From assembly GCA_049115935.1 (NCBI GenBank), contig JAGDZK010000012.1:1-64000 (forward strand): 64,000 nucleotides of DNA, in the 5' to 3' direction. Below are positions 43,762 to 52,595 of this stretch, one piece after another (positions within the stretch are counted from its first letter, which is position 1; every line of letters begins with the position of its first letter). The notes below the pieces were generated by a model. It saw only the letters and a list, made by a program, of their open reading frames with translations. It searched no databases and had not been told where the DNA came from. This DNA is from Bermanella sp049115935 (lineage in GTDB: Bacteria; Pseudomonadota; Gammaproteobacteria; Pseudomonadales; Oceanobacteraceae). Position numbers and translations under genes: made by a program.

Positions 43762-44316
43762 ATGTTAAAGCGTATTACCGCTATCAGTACAATTGCCACT
43801 TTAGGGTTGTTTTCATTGACTACAGCGTCTGCGGTTGCAGAGCCATATGGTTATGTTGGTGCTGGTTATGGGCAATACAAATTTAAATTTGATGATCAGG
43901 ACAATGATCAAAAATTTAATGACGAGAACACAGTTGTTAAAGCTTTTTTAGGTGCGCAAGCAACTGATGTATTAGGGGCAGAAGTGACCTATCTTTCTTT
44001 TAGTGATGGTAAAGATGGAGTTATTGAGTCCGAAATAGAAGGGATATCTGCTGCATTAACGTTAGGTGTACCTGTTGGTGATTATATTGCGGTTAGAGCG
44101 CGTGGCGGCTGGTTAATTTGGGAGGCTGATTATAAGGTTAGTAATCTTCCTCTTAAAGAAACAGTAGAGGGTGAGGATTTCTTTGTAGGTGTGGGGTTAG
44201 AGGTTGGTTTGGGTGATTCGGTTGATGTTCGAGTTGATTATGATCGCTACGAGCTTGACGAAAGAATTGATCCAGAGTTAGACATGGTGTCTGTGTCTGC
44301 ACAGTTTGCGTTTTAA
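43762..44316 (+). CDS. Outer-membrane beta-barrel protein (OmpA/OmpW-like small porin fold)
   Basis: A 184-residue protein with a signal peptide (cleavage probably after TTASAVA, near residue 26) and eight or so alternating beta strands ending in the C-terminal aromatic VSAQFAF, the signal for outer-membrane insertion. The segment PYGYVGAGYGQYKFKF and the closing VDVRVDYDRYEL fit the OMP_b-brl family. An acidic loop (DDQDNDQKFNDEN) follows the first strand. AAGGAG precedes the ATG. It is the first gene of the predicted sigma-54 operon 43762-44842. Ligand or role unknown. Confidence 0.88.
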   Translation: MLKRITAISTIATLGLFSLTTASAVAEPYGYVGAGYGQYKFKFDDQDNDQKFNDENTVVKAFLGAQATDVLGAEVTYLSFSDGKDGVIESEIEGISAALTLGVPVGDYIAVRARGGWLIWEADYKVSNLPLKETVEGEDFFVGVGLEVGLGDSVDVRVDYDRYELDERIDPELDMVSVSAQFAF

Positions 44317-44366
44317 TTTTCTTTATTGAAGTTTAATTCGATCAATTAATAAGTGAGGTAAAGCAG

Positions 44367-44546
44367 ATGTTATATTGGGCAGTCGTGTTTTTCGTAATTT
44401 CTATTATTGCGGCGTTATTTGGCTTTGGCGGCATTGCATCTTCAGCTGTCGGCATTGCAAAAATATTGTTCTTCATTTTTGTTGCATTATTTGCTGTTTC
44501 ATTAATTCTAGGATTAATAAGCGGTAAAAGAACAAATATATCGTAA
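44367..44546 (+). CDS. DUF1328 (YtjA-type) small membrane protein
   Basis: A 59-residue protein, MLYWAVVFFVISIIAALFGF followed by GGIASSAVGIAKILFF and a basic C-terminus. It has two membrane segments, the pattern of the DUF1328/UPF0391 family, which is widespread but uncharacterised. Its GTGAGGTAAAGCAG leader gives a ribosome site. It lies 50 bases after the outer-membrane gene and 41 before the lipoprotein gene, all in one direction, so it belongs to the predicted sigma-54 operon. Confidence 0.88.
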   Translation: MLYWAVVFFVISIIAALFGFGGIASSAVGIAKILFFIFVALFAVSLILGLISGKRTNIS

Positions 44547-44587
44547 ATATAAACTGTAAGAATATTTTAATTATTAAGGAGATATCT

Positions 44588-44842
44588 ATGAAAATTTTAT
44601 CAACTATTTCGGTAACGGCTCTTGTATTAGTATTGGCTGCATGTGATAGCAATACCACTGACAAAGTAAGTAATAAAGCGAATGAGGCGTATGAAACCAG
44701 CAAAGAGATGGCTAAAGATGCTGGAAGTCAAATTAAGGAAACGGCAGATGAAGTCGGCGATAGAATGAAAGAGCCCTTCCAAAGCCCTGCAGAAGAAGTA
44801 GGTGAGCAAATCGAAGATGGTATTGATGCAGTTAAAGAATAA
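44588..44842 (+). CDS. Small lipoprotein with hydrophilic helical repeats
   Basis: An 84-residue lipoprotein: signal peptide, lipobox LAAC with Cys19, then a highly charged helical tail with repeated K/E-rich blocks (KVSNKANEAYETSKEMAKDA, QIKETADEVGDRMKE, EEVGEQIEDGID). The tail resembles hydrophilin/LEA-like or entericidin-type stress proteins. The residue after the Cys is Asp, which in enterobacteria would keep it in the inner membrane. AAGGAGATATCT precedes the ATG, and a strong terminator ends the operon. Confidence 0.85.
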   Translation: MKILSTISVTALVLVLAACDSNTTDKVSNKANEAYETSKEMAKDAGSQIKETADEVGDRMKEPFQSPAEEVGEQIEDGIDAVKE

Positions 44843-44864
44843 TTATCTGCATAATGCGTAACAC

Positions 44865-44893
44865 AAAAAAGCCCGATTTATTCGGGCTTTTTT
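44865..44893. terminator. Bidirectional terminator between the lipoprotein and SDR genes
   Basis: AAAAAAGCCCGA-TTTAT-TCGGGCTTTTTT, a perfect stem with A and T runs on both sides, between convergent genes. Confidence 0.92.
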
Positions 44894-44905
44894 GTGTCTA
44901 TTTAA

Positions 44906-45664
44906 TCAAACCGCTGTGTGTCCACCATCAACTGGCAACGCAATACCAGTAGTAAAGCCAGAGTTCCCTGAACATAAATACATTACGGCCTCAGCAATCT
45001 CTTCTACTTTACCAATGCGGCCAACAGGGTGCATGCCTGCCACAAATTCAGCTTTGCGTGGATCAGCTTCGGCGGCACGACGGAACATTTCAGTATCAAT
45101 CACTGCAGGACATACAGCGTTCACACGAATGCCTTTTTTACCGTATTCAACAGCGGCTGATTTTGTTAAGCCAATTACTGCGTGCTTGCTGGCACTGTAA
45201 ATGGCCATTTTGGGTGCTGCGCCTAAACCGGCAACCGATGCGGTGTTTACAATTGAGCCGCTACCATTTTTTAGCATGGCTGGGATTTGATACTTCATGC
45301 AGCGCCACACACCTTTTACGTTTACGTCCATTATTTTATCAAATACACTTTCTTCGCCGTCAGCCAGTTTACTTTGTTCAATCTCAATGCCTGCGTTATT
45401 AAACGCAATATCCAGTTTGCCATAAGCTTCAAGCGTCGCATCCACCAGTGACATAACCTGTTGATCGTTTGTCACATCACAAGGTACAAACATGGCGGTA
45501 CCACCGGCTTGTGTGATTTCGTTTACGACAGCTTCACCATCTTGTTGATTAATATCGGCAACTACTACTTTTGCTCCATTTTTTGCAAATGCAATTGCGG
45601 TAGCTTTACCAATGCCTGCACTGGCACCAGTGATCATGGCCACTTTATCGGTGAAATTTTGCAT
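44906..45664 (-). CDS. Short-chain dehydrogenase/reductase (SDR)
   Basis: A 252-residue classical SDR. The cofactor motif TGASAGIG is at 13-20, Asp38 after the second strand (VVVADIN) suggests NAD preference, NNAG is near 89, and the catalytic YSASK follows a Ser in NTASVAGLG. The C-terminal PVDGGHTAV is typical. The substrate cannot be predicted. It stands alone on its strand and is not obviously linked to the sigma-54 operon with which it converges. Confidence 0.93.
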   Translation of the reverse strand: MQNFTDKVAMITGASAGIGKATAIAFAKNGAKVVVADINQQDGEAVVNEITQAGGTAMFVPCDVTNDQQVMSLVDATLEAYGKLDIAFNNAGIEIEQSKLADGEESVFDKIMDVNVKGVWRCMKYQIPAMLKNGSGSIVNTASVAGLGAAPKMAIYSASKHAVIGLTKSAAVEYGKKGIRVNAVCPAVIDTEMFRRAAEADPRKAEFVAGMHPVGRIGKVEEIAEAVMYLCSGNSGFTTGIALPVDGGHTAV

Positions 45665-45872
45665 GTTGAACCCTTTGTTTATTCTGATTATGACTCAAGA
45701 GTAGCGTTAACTGCACCATAGGTGAAATGGATTCTGTGCATGTTGGTTTATGAATAATACTAATGAAGAAGCAGCCGGTTGTTGTTTTTAAAACAGTCCT
45801 TTTTGGTTTGTGCAATAGTATTTATATGACATAAGCGGATAATGCGGTTTTACATAGTCATCGGTTTTTCGA

Positions 45873-46760
45873 ATGTATTACTTATTTCCTTTGCTTGCCG
45901 TTTTAATTTGGGCGGGCAATACCACGATAAATCAATTAACGGTTGGGGTGATTCACCCTGCTGAAATTGGTTTTTACCGTTGGTTGTTTGCAGGCATAAT
46001 ACTCACGCCGTTTTTACTTAAATCAACAATTAAAGCTTGGCCTGTTATCCGGCCATATATCATTAAGGTATTTGTGTTGGGTTCGTTAGGTATGGCGGTG
46101 TTTCAAAGTCTTGCGTATTTTGCGGCTGACAAAACCACCGCCGTGAATATGGGAATCGTACTTTCATTAATGCCAATAATGGCGTTAGTGTTATCAATAG
46201 TAGCGTTAGGGCAGCGCTTAACTTATGGGGCGTTACTTGGTTCAGTATTGTCGTTTGTGGGCGTGTTATGGGTGGTAACAGCAGGGGATATATTGGCGAT
46301 TATTCATCAGGGTATCAACTATGGTGACGCACTTATGCTGCTGGCGACGTTTGCTTATGCCGTTTACAGCGCATTATTAAAGCGTTGGCAGTTGCCAATT
46401 AGCGCGATCCAATTGTTATATTTACAAGTATTGGTAGCTATTATTGTGCAGTTACCGTTATTTTTAACAAGCCCTGGTTATGGCTTAAATACTGGGAATA
46501 TATCCCTTGTTATCTATGCATGCTTATTTGCTTCTATCGCGGCACCGCTGGCTTGGATGAGTGGTATTAAGCACCTAGGTCCTAGCCGTAATTCAATATT
46601 TTTTAATTTAATGCCTATCCTAACCGCGCTTATTGCCATGCTTGTATTGGGCGAAAGCCTGCATGCATTCCACTATATAGGCGGTGCCATAACAGTCTTA
46701 GGTGTCGTGTTATCTGAGCGCTGGAACCGCACTATAAAACTTAATTCGGCTACTGATTAA
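45873..46760 (+). CDS. DMT superfamily (EamA) transporter
   Basis: A 295-residue inner-membrane protein with ten membrane helices in two EamA repeats. The first repeat starts LFPLLAVLIWAGNTTINQLT and holds AADKTTAVNMGIVLSLMPI; the second has APLAWMSGIKHLGPSRNSIF and ends LGVVLSERW. Such carriers often export amino acids or metabolites; the substrate is unknown. Its 3' end overlaps the convergent gene by 11 bases. Confidence 0.92.
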   Translation: MYYLFPLLAVLIWAGNTTINQLTVGVIHPAEIGFYRWLFAGIILTPFLLKSTIKAWPVIRPYIIKVFVLGSLGMAVFQSLAYFAADKTTAVNMGIVLSLMPIMALVLSIVALGQRLTYGALLGSVLSFVGVLWVVTAGDILAIIHQGINYGDALMLLATFAYAVYSALLKRWQLPISAIQLLYLQVLVAIIVQLPLFLTSPGYGLNTGNISLVIYACLFASIAAPLAWMSGIKHLGPSRNSIFFNLMPILTALIAMLVLGESLHAFHYIGGAITVLGVVLSERWNRTIKLNSATD

Positions 46761-48354
46761 TTATATGTTTTAAAATTAGTTGAATATCGGTGCTGTTTAA
46801 TTTTCCTGTTGGGGGCATATAGCCAGATTTATTAGTTAACTTAATTTCTAGAAGTGTTTTATTTTCAATTCGCTTTAACCAACCGGTTTGTGAGTTAAGT
46901 AGTAAACCTGGTTGTGATGTAAGCTCTGTGTGGCACTGGGAACATTGCTCAATTAATAATTCTTTTGCATCACCTGAAAAATCATAGCCCGAAATGTTTA
47001 TTTTTGTATGATTAACAGCTTGATCTTGATATGCCGCCCCGTTTGATAAGCGCAGTATTGCTTTATTTTTGTCATCTACAATTAATATTGCCCCGTCACT
47101 TAATTCAAGTAAGCCTACTGGAGCACCTTCTGGACGACGTTCAGGAACAGTATTCCAATGTGAAACTACTTCCTTATGTTGGGCATCATGGGTTGATCCC
47201 CCTTTTGGCTGGAAGCCATGTTGGGTAAATTGTGTAGCTGGTGCAATTGGGTCTTGCGTATATTGAATATGTTTTGTGTTTGATAACATAGGTAAACCAT
47301 TATTATCAATGTCATATGCAACAACTCGATTTCCCACAACACGATAACCATGCCAGCTCATAATTAGTTTCCCCGTTAACATGGGTAGGCGATTTGCGTG
47401 GTAATAAATCATATCAAGCGGTGCCACATGGGGCGGCATCAAACTGTAGGGCTCTATATAATTAGCGTGTTGGCAGGAGTTTTTGATGTTTGGGTTGTGA
47501 ATGCTTGCATAATCAAATTGACGATTTAAACAATATGGCCAGCCATAGTCGCCCCCCTGTTTAACTTGATTGATCTCTTCGTAAGGCTCCGCTGCATCTT
47601 TTATATCTGAGCTGTTTTCTCCTTGTAATATTGTGCCGCTTGTATGGACCAATAGAGCAACCGAGTTACGCAATCCTGTTGCATACATTGAAAAATTGTG
47701 AGCCCAGGTATTATTTTGTTTAAAACGATATAGCCTTAAGCCCACATCATTTTTTTCATTGCAATTGATTTTTCCTTTTAATAATCCACAGCTATCTGTT
47801 TTAGAGCCTACATTAATCAGTAGGTCGTTATTATTTAAAAATACAAAGCTAGTCAGCGGGTGTAAATATTCGCTGCTAGGGGCAGGCAAGTTAGAAACGA
47901 TAACTTCATATTGGGTGATGCTGTTATCTTCAATTTTAAAACGTGATATTTGATGGGCCTCACCTAAGTATATATAGCCATCTGAATGGAGTTTGATATC
48001 ATGAGGCATCGCAAGTTTGGTTGCTATTTTTTTGTGGCTAATTAGCTTTTTATAGCCACTGGATTCAAACTGTAATAACCATAAAACCCCTTTGCCACTC
48101 GTCCAACCCCCCATATCTGTGATTAATAATTGGTGACTTTGTGCTAATTCAATGGCTTTTCTGGGTTTAATAAATTTCACCCCGTTAAAGTCGCTAGCAA
48201 CTAGGCCAAGGCATGTGCCTTCTATACTGCCAATAGGTAATTTTGGCAGCCCATCACATTGAGCGTTAAGAGGAGCGTAATTTGCCAAACTCATCATTGG
48301 CAAGCACAGAATAAGGAACGTGATGTTTTTTAAAAAATGCATTACAAATTTCAT
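46750..48354 (-). CDS. Soluble glucose/sorbosone dehydrogenase-like protein with C-terminal cytochrome c
   Basis: A 534-residue secreted protein. After a signal peptide (cleavage near SLA-N, residue 24) comes a six-bladed beta-propeller like soluble quinoprotein glucose dehydrogenases: MPHDIKLHSDGYIYLGE, YATGLRNSVALLVH, GGDYGWPYC and LLELSDGAILIVDDKNKAIL. A mono-haem cytochrome c domain follows, with CSQCH near residue 470 and a probable axial Met in SGYMPPTGKL. Electrons from sugar or alcohol oxidation could pass internally to the haem. Whether PQQ is bound, and the substrate, are unclear. AT-rich. It lies six bases after a membrane-protein gene on the same strand. Confidence 0.85.
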   Translation of the reverse strand: MKFVMHFLKNITFLILCLPMMSLANYAPLNAQCDGLPKLPIGSIEGTCLGLVASDFNGVKFIKPRKAIELAQSHQLLITDMGGWTSGKGVLWLLQFESSGYKKLISHKKIATKLAMPHDIKLHSDGYIYLGEAHQISRFKIEDNSITQYEVIVSNLPAPSSEYLHPLTSFVFLNNNDLLINVGSKTDSCGLLKGKINCNEKNDVGLRLYRFKQNNTWAHNFSMYATGLRNSVALLVHTSGTILQGENSSDIKDAAEPYEEINQVKQGGDYGWPYCLNRQFDYASIHNPNIKNSCQHANYIEPYSLMPPHVAPLDMIYYHANRLPMLTGKLIMSWHGYRVVGNRVVAYDIDNNGLPMLSNTKHIQYTQDPIAPATQFTQHGFQPKGGSTHDAQHKEVVSHWNTVPERRPEGAPVGLLELSDGAILIVDDKNKAILRLSNGAAYQDQAVNHTKINISGYDFSGDAKELLIEQCSQCHTELTSQPGLLLNSQTGWLKRIENKTLLEIKLTNKSGYMPPTGKLNSTDIQLILKHIINQ

Positions 48355-48360
48355 TGTTAA

Positions 48361-48774
48361 TTAATAGGTGACTTTGATGCTGTGCTTTTGAATGAAGCTA
48401 TCTGAGCTAAATGCCCCAATTAACGCACTGCTGGATAGCGTGAACATGACAATAAACATGCCTGCTAGTATATAAATGTTGTGTATCTTGCTTGCGTAGA
48501 AAAAATTTACCAAAGCTACGATCGTGAAGATCAAGATTGCGCTCTTACCTGCTAAAAAGAACATGGGGATTTCAAACGCCCATATTTCTGTATTGTGTTT
48601 AAAAGAAGATAATCCCATATATAGATAAGAGAACATGACTAGCATTGCAATAATGATTATGGGTAAAGCGAAAGATAAAAATGGATTACCACTCATTAAG
48701 TGATAACCCATGCGTAACGTATATAGACTGGCAACTAGCCACATGATCATAAGCGGCAGAATGATTAATCCCAT
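48361..48774 (-). CDS. Hypothetical four-helix membrane protein
   Basis: A 137-residue protein with four hydrophobic stretches (about 3-22, 32-55, 68-90, 99-118) and few charged residues. I recognise no family. It ends six bases before the start of the dehydrogenase-cytochrome gene, so both are probably one transcript. It might anchor or receive electrons from that protein, but no haem or quinone motif is seen. Confidence 0.65.
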   Translation of the reverse strand: MGLIILPLMIMWLVASLYTLRMGYHLMSGNPFLSFALPIIIIAMLVMFSYLYMGLSSFKHNTEIWAFEIPMFFLAGKSAILIFTIVALVNFFYASKIHNIYILAGMFIVMFTLSSSALIGAFSSDSFIQKHSIKVTY

Positions 48775-48868
48775 AAGTGTGTCCTTTTTACATAATGGAA
48801 AAAGGAAATAGTACCACGCTAATTATTATGGGTCAGTTTATGAGTGTTTAACTGTGACTAATTTCAGT

Positions 48869-50467
48869 TTATTGTCTAGCTTCTATCACCTGCTTTAAGC
48901 GTATCAGTGCGGCTTCTGATTTCTTCTGCGTTAGCTTTTCAAAGTACAAGGCATTAAATGCGGTGAGAAAAATATTGGGCATGGTGTACTGTAATGTGCG
49001 TTGAAAAATCGTATTTTCACCTGACGCGCTGACCTTGTAAGTCAATTCGATGGCAACATTGTTATTCTGGTTGATTGCATGAGCGCGCCAGATACTCCCC
49101 GGTTCATGTTCGACAACATCCCATACCAAGTGATTCATGCCAATCGGGGTATTAATGTCCTCTTCAAAGTGTTCGCCTGTTGTGAGTGGCCCGCTTGAGG
49201 CGTATACCTTGGTAGATTGAGGATGCCATTGTGGCCATAGAGCAACTGAGCTGGCGTAGTTGAGTGATTCAATCGGTGAGTGTTTGATGACTACAGTATG
49301 AACCATGTGAGAGGTCATGGTGCTGAACCAAAGCGTAGAAGCAAACCATAACATGAGTGGTAAACGAATGATTTCGATTAAGGCATAACGTTTTTTGTTT
49401 TCAAGTAAATCATTACCAATCACTAGACCGCTTACGATTAATCCCACGCCAAGGGCCAATTTCTCAGCTGACAGAGTGGGCGCTAAAAAGACAAACATAG
49501 TGGTCACAAAGAATGTGAGTAGCATAGAAATGCCTACATAGATTTTTATAATCTGTGTAGTTTTCGGGTCATATTTTTCACGATTGCCTGAGCCACTTTT
49601 TTGCAGCATGCGATTGTTAGTCTCTCGATCTTGACAATCGTCAGGACGCCAGCCAGTAGGTTGAAACCATAGCTTTATTTTATTTTGCCAGGATTGTGTA
49701 TGCAGTGAGTCTTTTGCTAATAATGCCCAGTGTTGTAAGTTCGCTTTAATTGGGTTGAGCGTATTAAGCGGTTGAGTGGTACCGTAGTGACATGGCTCGT
49801 TGATCAGCTCAGGTTGCCAAGTACCAAACACACGGTCCCATATCACCAATGTGCCGCCATAATTTCGATCTATGTATTGCGGATTTTTTGCATGGTGCAC
49901 GCGATGACTTGAAGGGGTTGATAAAATACCTTCTACAAAAGGTACTTTTTTAATTGCCTGTGTATGTAACCAAAACTGATACAGTTTAAGAATAATAAAT
50001 TGAATTAAAAAAACATGAGGTGGACAACCCAAAAATGCCAGCGGCAAATAAAATACCCAAGAAAATGCATATTGAAACGCACTTTGCCTAAGGGCCGTGG
50101 TGAGATTGTATTCTTCACTTTGATGATGACCAACATGCGCGCCCCATAATAGGTTTACCTCATGAGCTAAGCGATGAAACCAGTAATAACAAAAATCCAC
50201 GCCAAAGAAAAATACCACCCATGTGATGATGTCTGTACTAGAGAAATCGATTAGACGGTGGTGCTGCCATATATAAATAAAAATGGCGAAGGTATAGGCT
50301 TTTAGTAGGGCATCAGATATTAATAAACACAAACCCATGGATAAACTAGTCACGCTGTCATTATAACGATGCAGATTGCGTCCACGTAAACGTAAAATAA
50401 GATACTCAAAGCACATGATGACAAGAAAGAGGGGAATGGCTAACCCATTGATATTATATTCACTCAT
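48869..50467 (-). CDS. Fatty acid hydroxylase / sterol desaturase with C-terminal SRPBCC-like region
   Basis: A 532-residue membrane protein. The di-iron histidine clusters of the family are all present: WFHRLAHE (about 107-114), HVGHHQSEEYN (about 122-132) and SSHRVHHAKN (about 195-204). More membrane segments follow at about 312-390, and the last 150 residues (HLVWDVVEHEPGS ... VAIELTYKVS ... ENTIFQRTLQY) look like an SRPBCC-type lipid-binding fold. This fusion is unusual. The enzyme likely hydroxylates or cleaves a membrane lipid, with an AGMO-like reaction as one option; the substrate is unknown. Confidence 0.85.
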   Translation of the reverse strand: MSEYNINGLAIPLFLVIMCFEYLILRLRGRNLHRYNDSVTSLSMGLCLLISDALLKAYTFAIFIYIWQHHRLIDFSSTDIITWVVFFFGVDFCYYWFHRLAHEVNLLWGAHVGHHQSEEYNLTTALRQSAFQYAFSWVFYLPLAFLGCPPHVFLIQFIILKLYQFWLHTQAIKKVPFVEGILSTPSSHRVHHAKNPQYIDRNYGGTLVIWDRVFGTWQPELINEPCHYGTTQPLNTLNPIKANLQHWALLAKDSLHTQSWQNKIKLWFQPTGWRPDDCQDRETNNRMLQKSGSGNREKYDPKTTQIIKIYVGISMLLTFFVTTMFVFLAPTLSAEKLALGVGLIVSGLVIGNDLLENKKRYALIEIIRLPLMLWFASTLWFSTMTSHMVHTVVIKHSPIESLNYASSVALWPQWHPQSTKVYASSGPLTTGEHFEEDINTPIGMNHLVWDVVEHEPGSIWRAHAINQNNNVAIELTYKVSASGENTIFQRTLQYTMPNIFLTAFNALYFEKLTQKKSEAALIRLKQVIEARQ

Positions 50468-50607
50468 GCTTGGCCCTTGTGTGCCTTGGGCACATCGTTA
50501 TTATTTGAAGCTCAGTATCTCGCCTTTGGCATGGAAATGCATTGTTGTTTGGTGACAGGCTTTGACCCAAGGTGACATCTATTTAAGTAAGTGTGGGAGT
50601 TGAAATA

Positions 50608-51261
50608 TTAACGCTGGTTTAATACATCAAGTACACGTTGTAATCTAGACAAGGCAGAGCGATCTTCGAGAATGGCTTGTTGAGTATTTGCTTCAAGTTG
50701 AATAATTGAAAAGAGCTCAAAGCTAAACGCTTGGGCTGGCTTATCAGCCCATTCAGGGGATTCTAATCGGCTAACTACAGAGGGGTCGCCACCGCTAAAT
50801 GCAATTAAGCGGTGAATGATTTTGTCCTTGATGATTTCGGCTTCGTGGTGATCATCATCAGTTAATACATGGTCAAGGTAAGGTCGGCATTTGCCGATCT
50901 TAAACGGCAGTGATTGAATTTCTTCGATTAACTCTAACCGGCGATCAATCAACACATTAATTAATAAGCGACCATCATCGGTTGTACTTACTAGCTCACA
51001 TAAGCCTGCACTAAAAATTGAATAAGGTTTATAGGTATCTTGATTTTGCGTGAGCGCTTGCGCTTTATTTTCTGCTGGGGTGACTTCATGTATGACTTTT
51101 TCAGTATGGCATATTGCTAACGGCATACGGCGCGTAATGCATTGTTGCACCATGTCGCGGTACCTGGGCTCAAATACATGCAGCGGAAATACCATACCCG
51201 GAAAGACTACACAGTTGGGGATGGGGAACAGGGCGATCTCTTCTAAGTTTTCATTTGTCAT
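50608..51261 (-). CDS. LON substrate-binding domain protein
   Basis: A 217-residue protein with the N-terminal LON domain but no ATPase or protease part. IALFPIPNCVVFPGMVFPLHVFEPRYRDM is split by the family's usual pattern, followed by ITRRMPLAICH. Its role is not defined; related proteins are stand-alone LON/PUA-like domains. The ATG at 51261 lies seven bases after the gap stop; a longer frame would overlap gap by 77 bases and is rejected. No clear ribosome site is seen, so translation is probably coupled to gap. Confidence 0.87.
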   Translation of the reverse strand: MTNENLEEIALFPIPNCVVFPGMVFPLHVFEPRYRDMVQQCITRRMPLAICHTEKVIHEVTPAENKAQALTQNQDTYKPYSIFSAGLCELVSTTDDGRLLINVLIDRRLELIEEIQSLPFKIGKCRPYLDHVLTDDDHHEAEIIKDKIIHRLIAFSGGDPSVVSRLESPEWADKPAQAFSFELFSIIQLEANTQQAILEDRSALSRLQRVLDVLNQR

Positions 51262-51268
51262 ATAAGGT

Positions 51269-52279
51269 TTACGATAGCCGCTGGGTTTTGGATGCATGAC
51301 AAGCCAAATCCACAAGCCGGTTTGCATAACCCCATTCATTATCATACCAGGCCACTAATTTTACGAATTGATCGCTCAAGGCAATACAGGCATTTGCATC
51401 AAAAATGGCACTATGGGGGTCATGAATAAAATCACTGCTGACCACTAATTCTTCGGTATAAGCCAAAATTCCTTTTAATTCTTCTTCGCTGGCCCGTTTA
51501 ATCTCTCGCTTAATGTCGTCAAAACTTGCTGGTTTGGTTAAACGAATGGTTAAGTCCACAACCGAAACATCCGTTGTGGGTACGCGAAAGGCCATACCAG
51601 TGAGCTTGCCATCTAATTCAGGAATCACTTTCCCCACAGCTTTTGCTGCACCGGTTGAGCTTGGAATAATATTGTTACCCATGGAGCGCGCACCGCGCCA
51701 GTCATTCTCGATTGAGCCATCAACGGTGCGCTGCGACGCGGTGGCGGCGTGTACGGTTGTCATTAAACCCTCTGAAATTCCCCACTTATCATTTAAGACC
51801 TTTGCCAATGGTGCTAAACAATTTGTGGTGCAACTGGCATTGGAAATGACCGTTTGATCGGCCAGATAGTTTTGATGGTTAACCCCCATGACGTACATTG
51901 GAGCGTCATTTGAAGGGGCACTGATGACGGTTTTTTTTGCGCCTGCCTGTATGTGCCCACTTGCCAGTTGTAGTGACGTGAATTTCCCAGTGCACTCTAG
52001 TACCACATCACATTGATGCTCGCCCCAGTGACACGATGCAGGATTGGCTTCATGGGAGACGTTAATGGTTTCGTCATTGATTAATAAAAATTTTTCCTTG
52101 GCGTGAATGTCTTTTCGTAGTTGTCCGTGAGTAGAGTCAAAGCGCAGTAAATAAACCATATATTCACTGCTCATTAAATCATTAATGGCCACCACTTTTA
52201 TATTTTCTCGCTCAAGGCAGACTCTTAATGCTAAGCGCCCAATACGGCCAAAACCGTTTATACCTACTCTTATGGTCAT
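51269..52279 (-). CDS. gap: Glyceraldehyde-3-phosphate dehydrogenase, type I
   Basis: A 336-residue NAD-dependent GAPDH that makes 1,3-bisphosphoglycerate. GINGFGRIGR begins the Rossmann fold, with Asp34 (INDLMS) consistent with NAD use. The catalytic cysteine is in SNASCTTNCLAPL, the substrate-binding TVHAATASQRTVDG is present, and WYDNEWGYANRLVDL closes the protein. Erythrose-4-phosphate dehydrogenase is a close relative but ASCTTNC with this context favours GAPDH. Confidence 0.93.
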   Translation of the reverse strand: MTIRVGINGFGRIGRLALRVCLERENIKVVAINDLMSSEYMVYLLRFDSTHGQLRKDIHAKEKFLLINDETINVSHEANPASCHWGEHQCDVVLECTGKFTSLQLASGHIQAGAKKTVISAPSNDAPMYVMGVNHQNYLADQTVISNASCTTNCLAPLAKVLNDKWGISEGLMTTVHAATASQRTVDGSIENDWRGARSMGNNIIPSSTGAAKAVGKVIPELDGKLTGMAFRVPTTDVSVVDLTIRLTKPASFDDIKREIKRASEEELKGILAYTEELVVSSDFIHDPHSAIFDANACIALSDQFVKLVAWYDNEWGYANRLVDLACHASKTQRLS

Positions 52280-52500
52280 GGATTTTCCAGATTTTATAAT
52301 TGCAATATTTAAAGTATAGAAGCGTTACTCTATTGTGCTGAGATGAAATGTATTGAGATGCCATAATAAAAATTTTAATTAATAGTTAATTTCAATGCAT
52401 AAAAAAGGCCAACAAAAAAATTAAAACGATTTTGGCTTGTTATGTGTAAAGTGAAAAAAATAAGTGGACTTTAGGCTTAGGATGTCCAAAAAAATACCTG

Positions 52501-52546
52501 AAATGATCATTTAACTTCTATTTCTTTTTTGATGCGTTGCTATACT
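52501..52546 (+). promoter_or_regulatory. Candidate promoter and palindrome upstream of coxB
   Basis: An extended -10 (TGC-TATACT) at 52538-52546 precedes the cox operon, with only a weak -35. A perfect 12-bp palindrome AAATGATCATTT at 52501-52512 lies about 30 bases upstream and could be an operator. The gap-coxB gap (52280-52595, 316 bases) is AT-rich and holds no gene. Confidence 0.4.
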
Positions 52547-52595
52547 GAATTAACAATAAATATAAAAAAATCTAAAGTCAGCCTGAGGGGGTCCC

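Noticed and set aside
51262..51345. Longer N-terminus for the LON-domain protein
   Set aside because: It would overlap the gap coding region by 77 bases on the same strand and adds residues unlike the family; the start at 51261 fits better.
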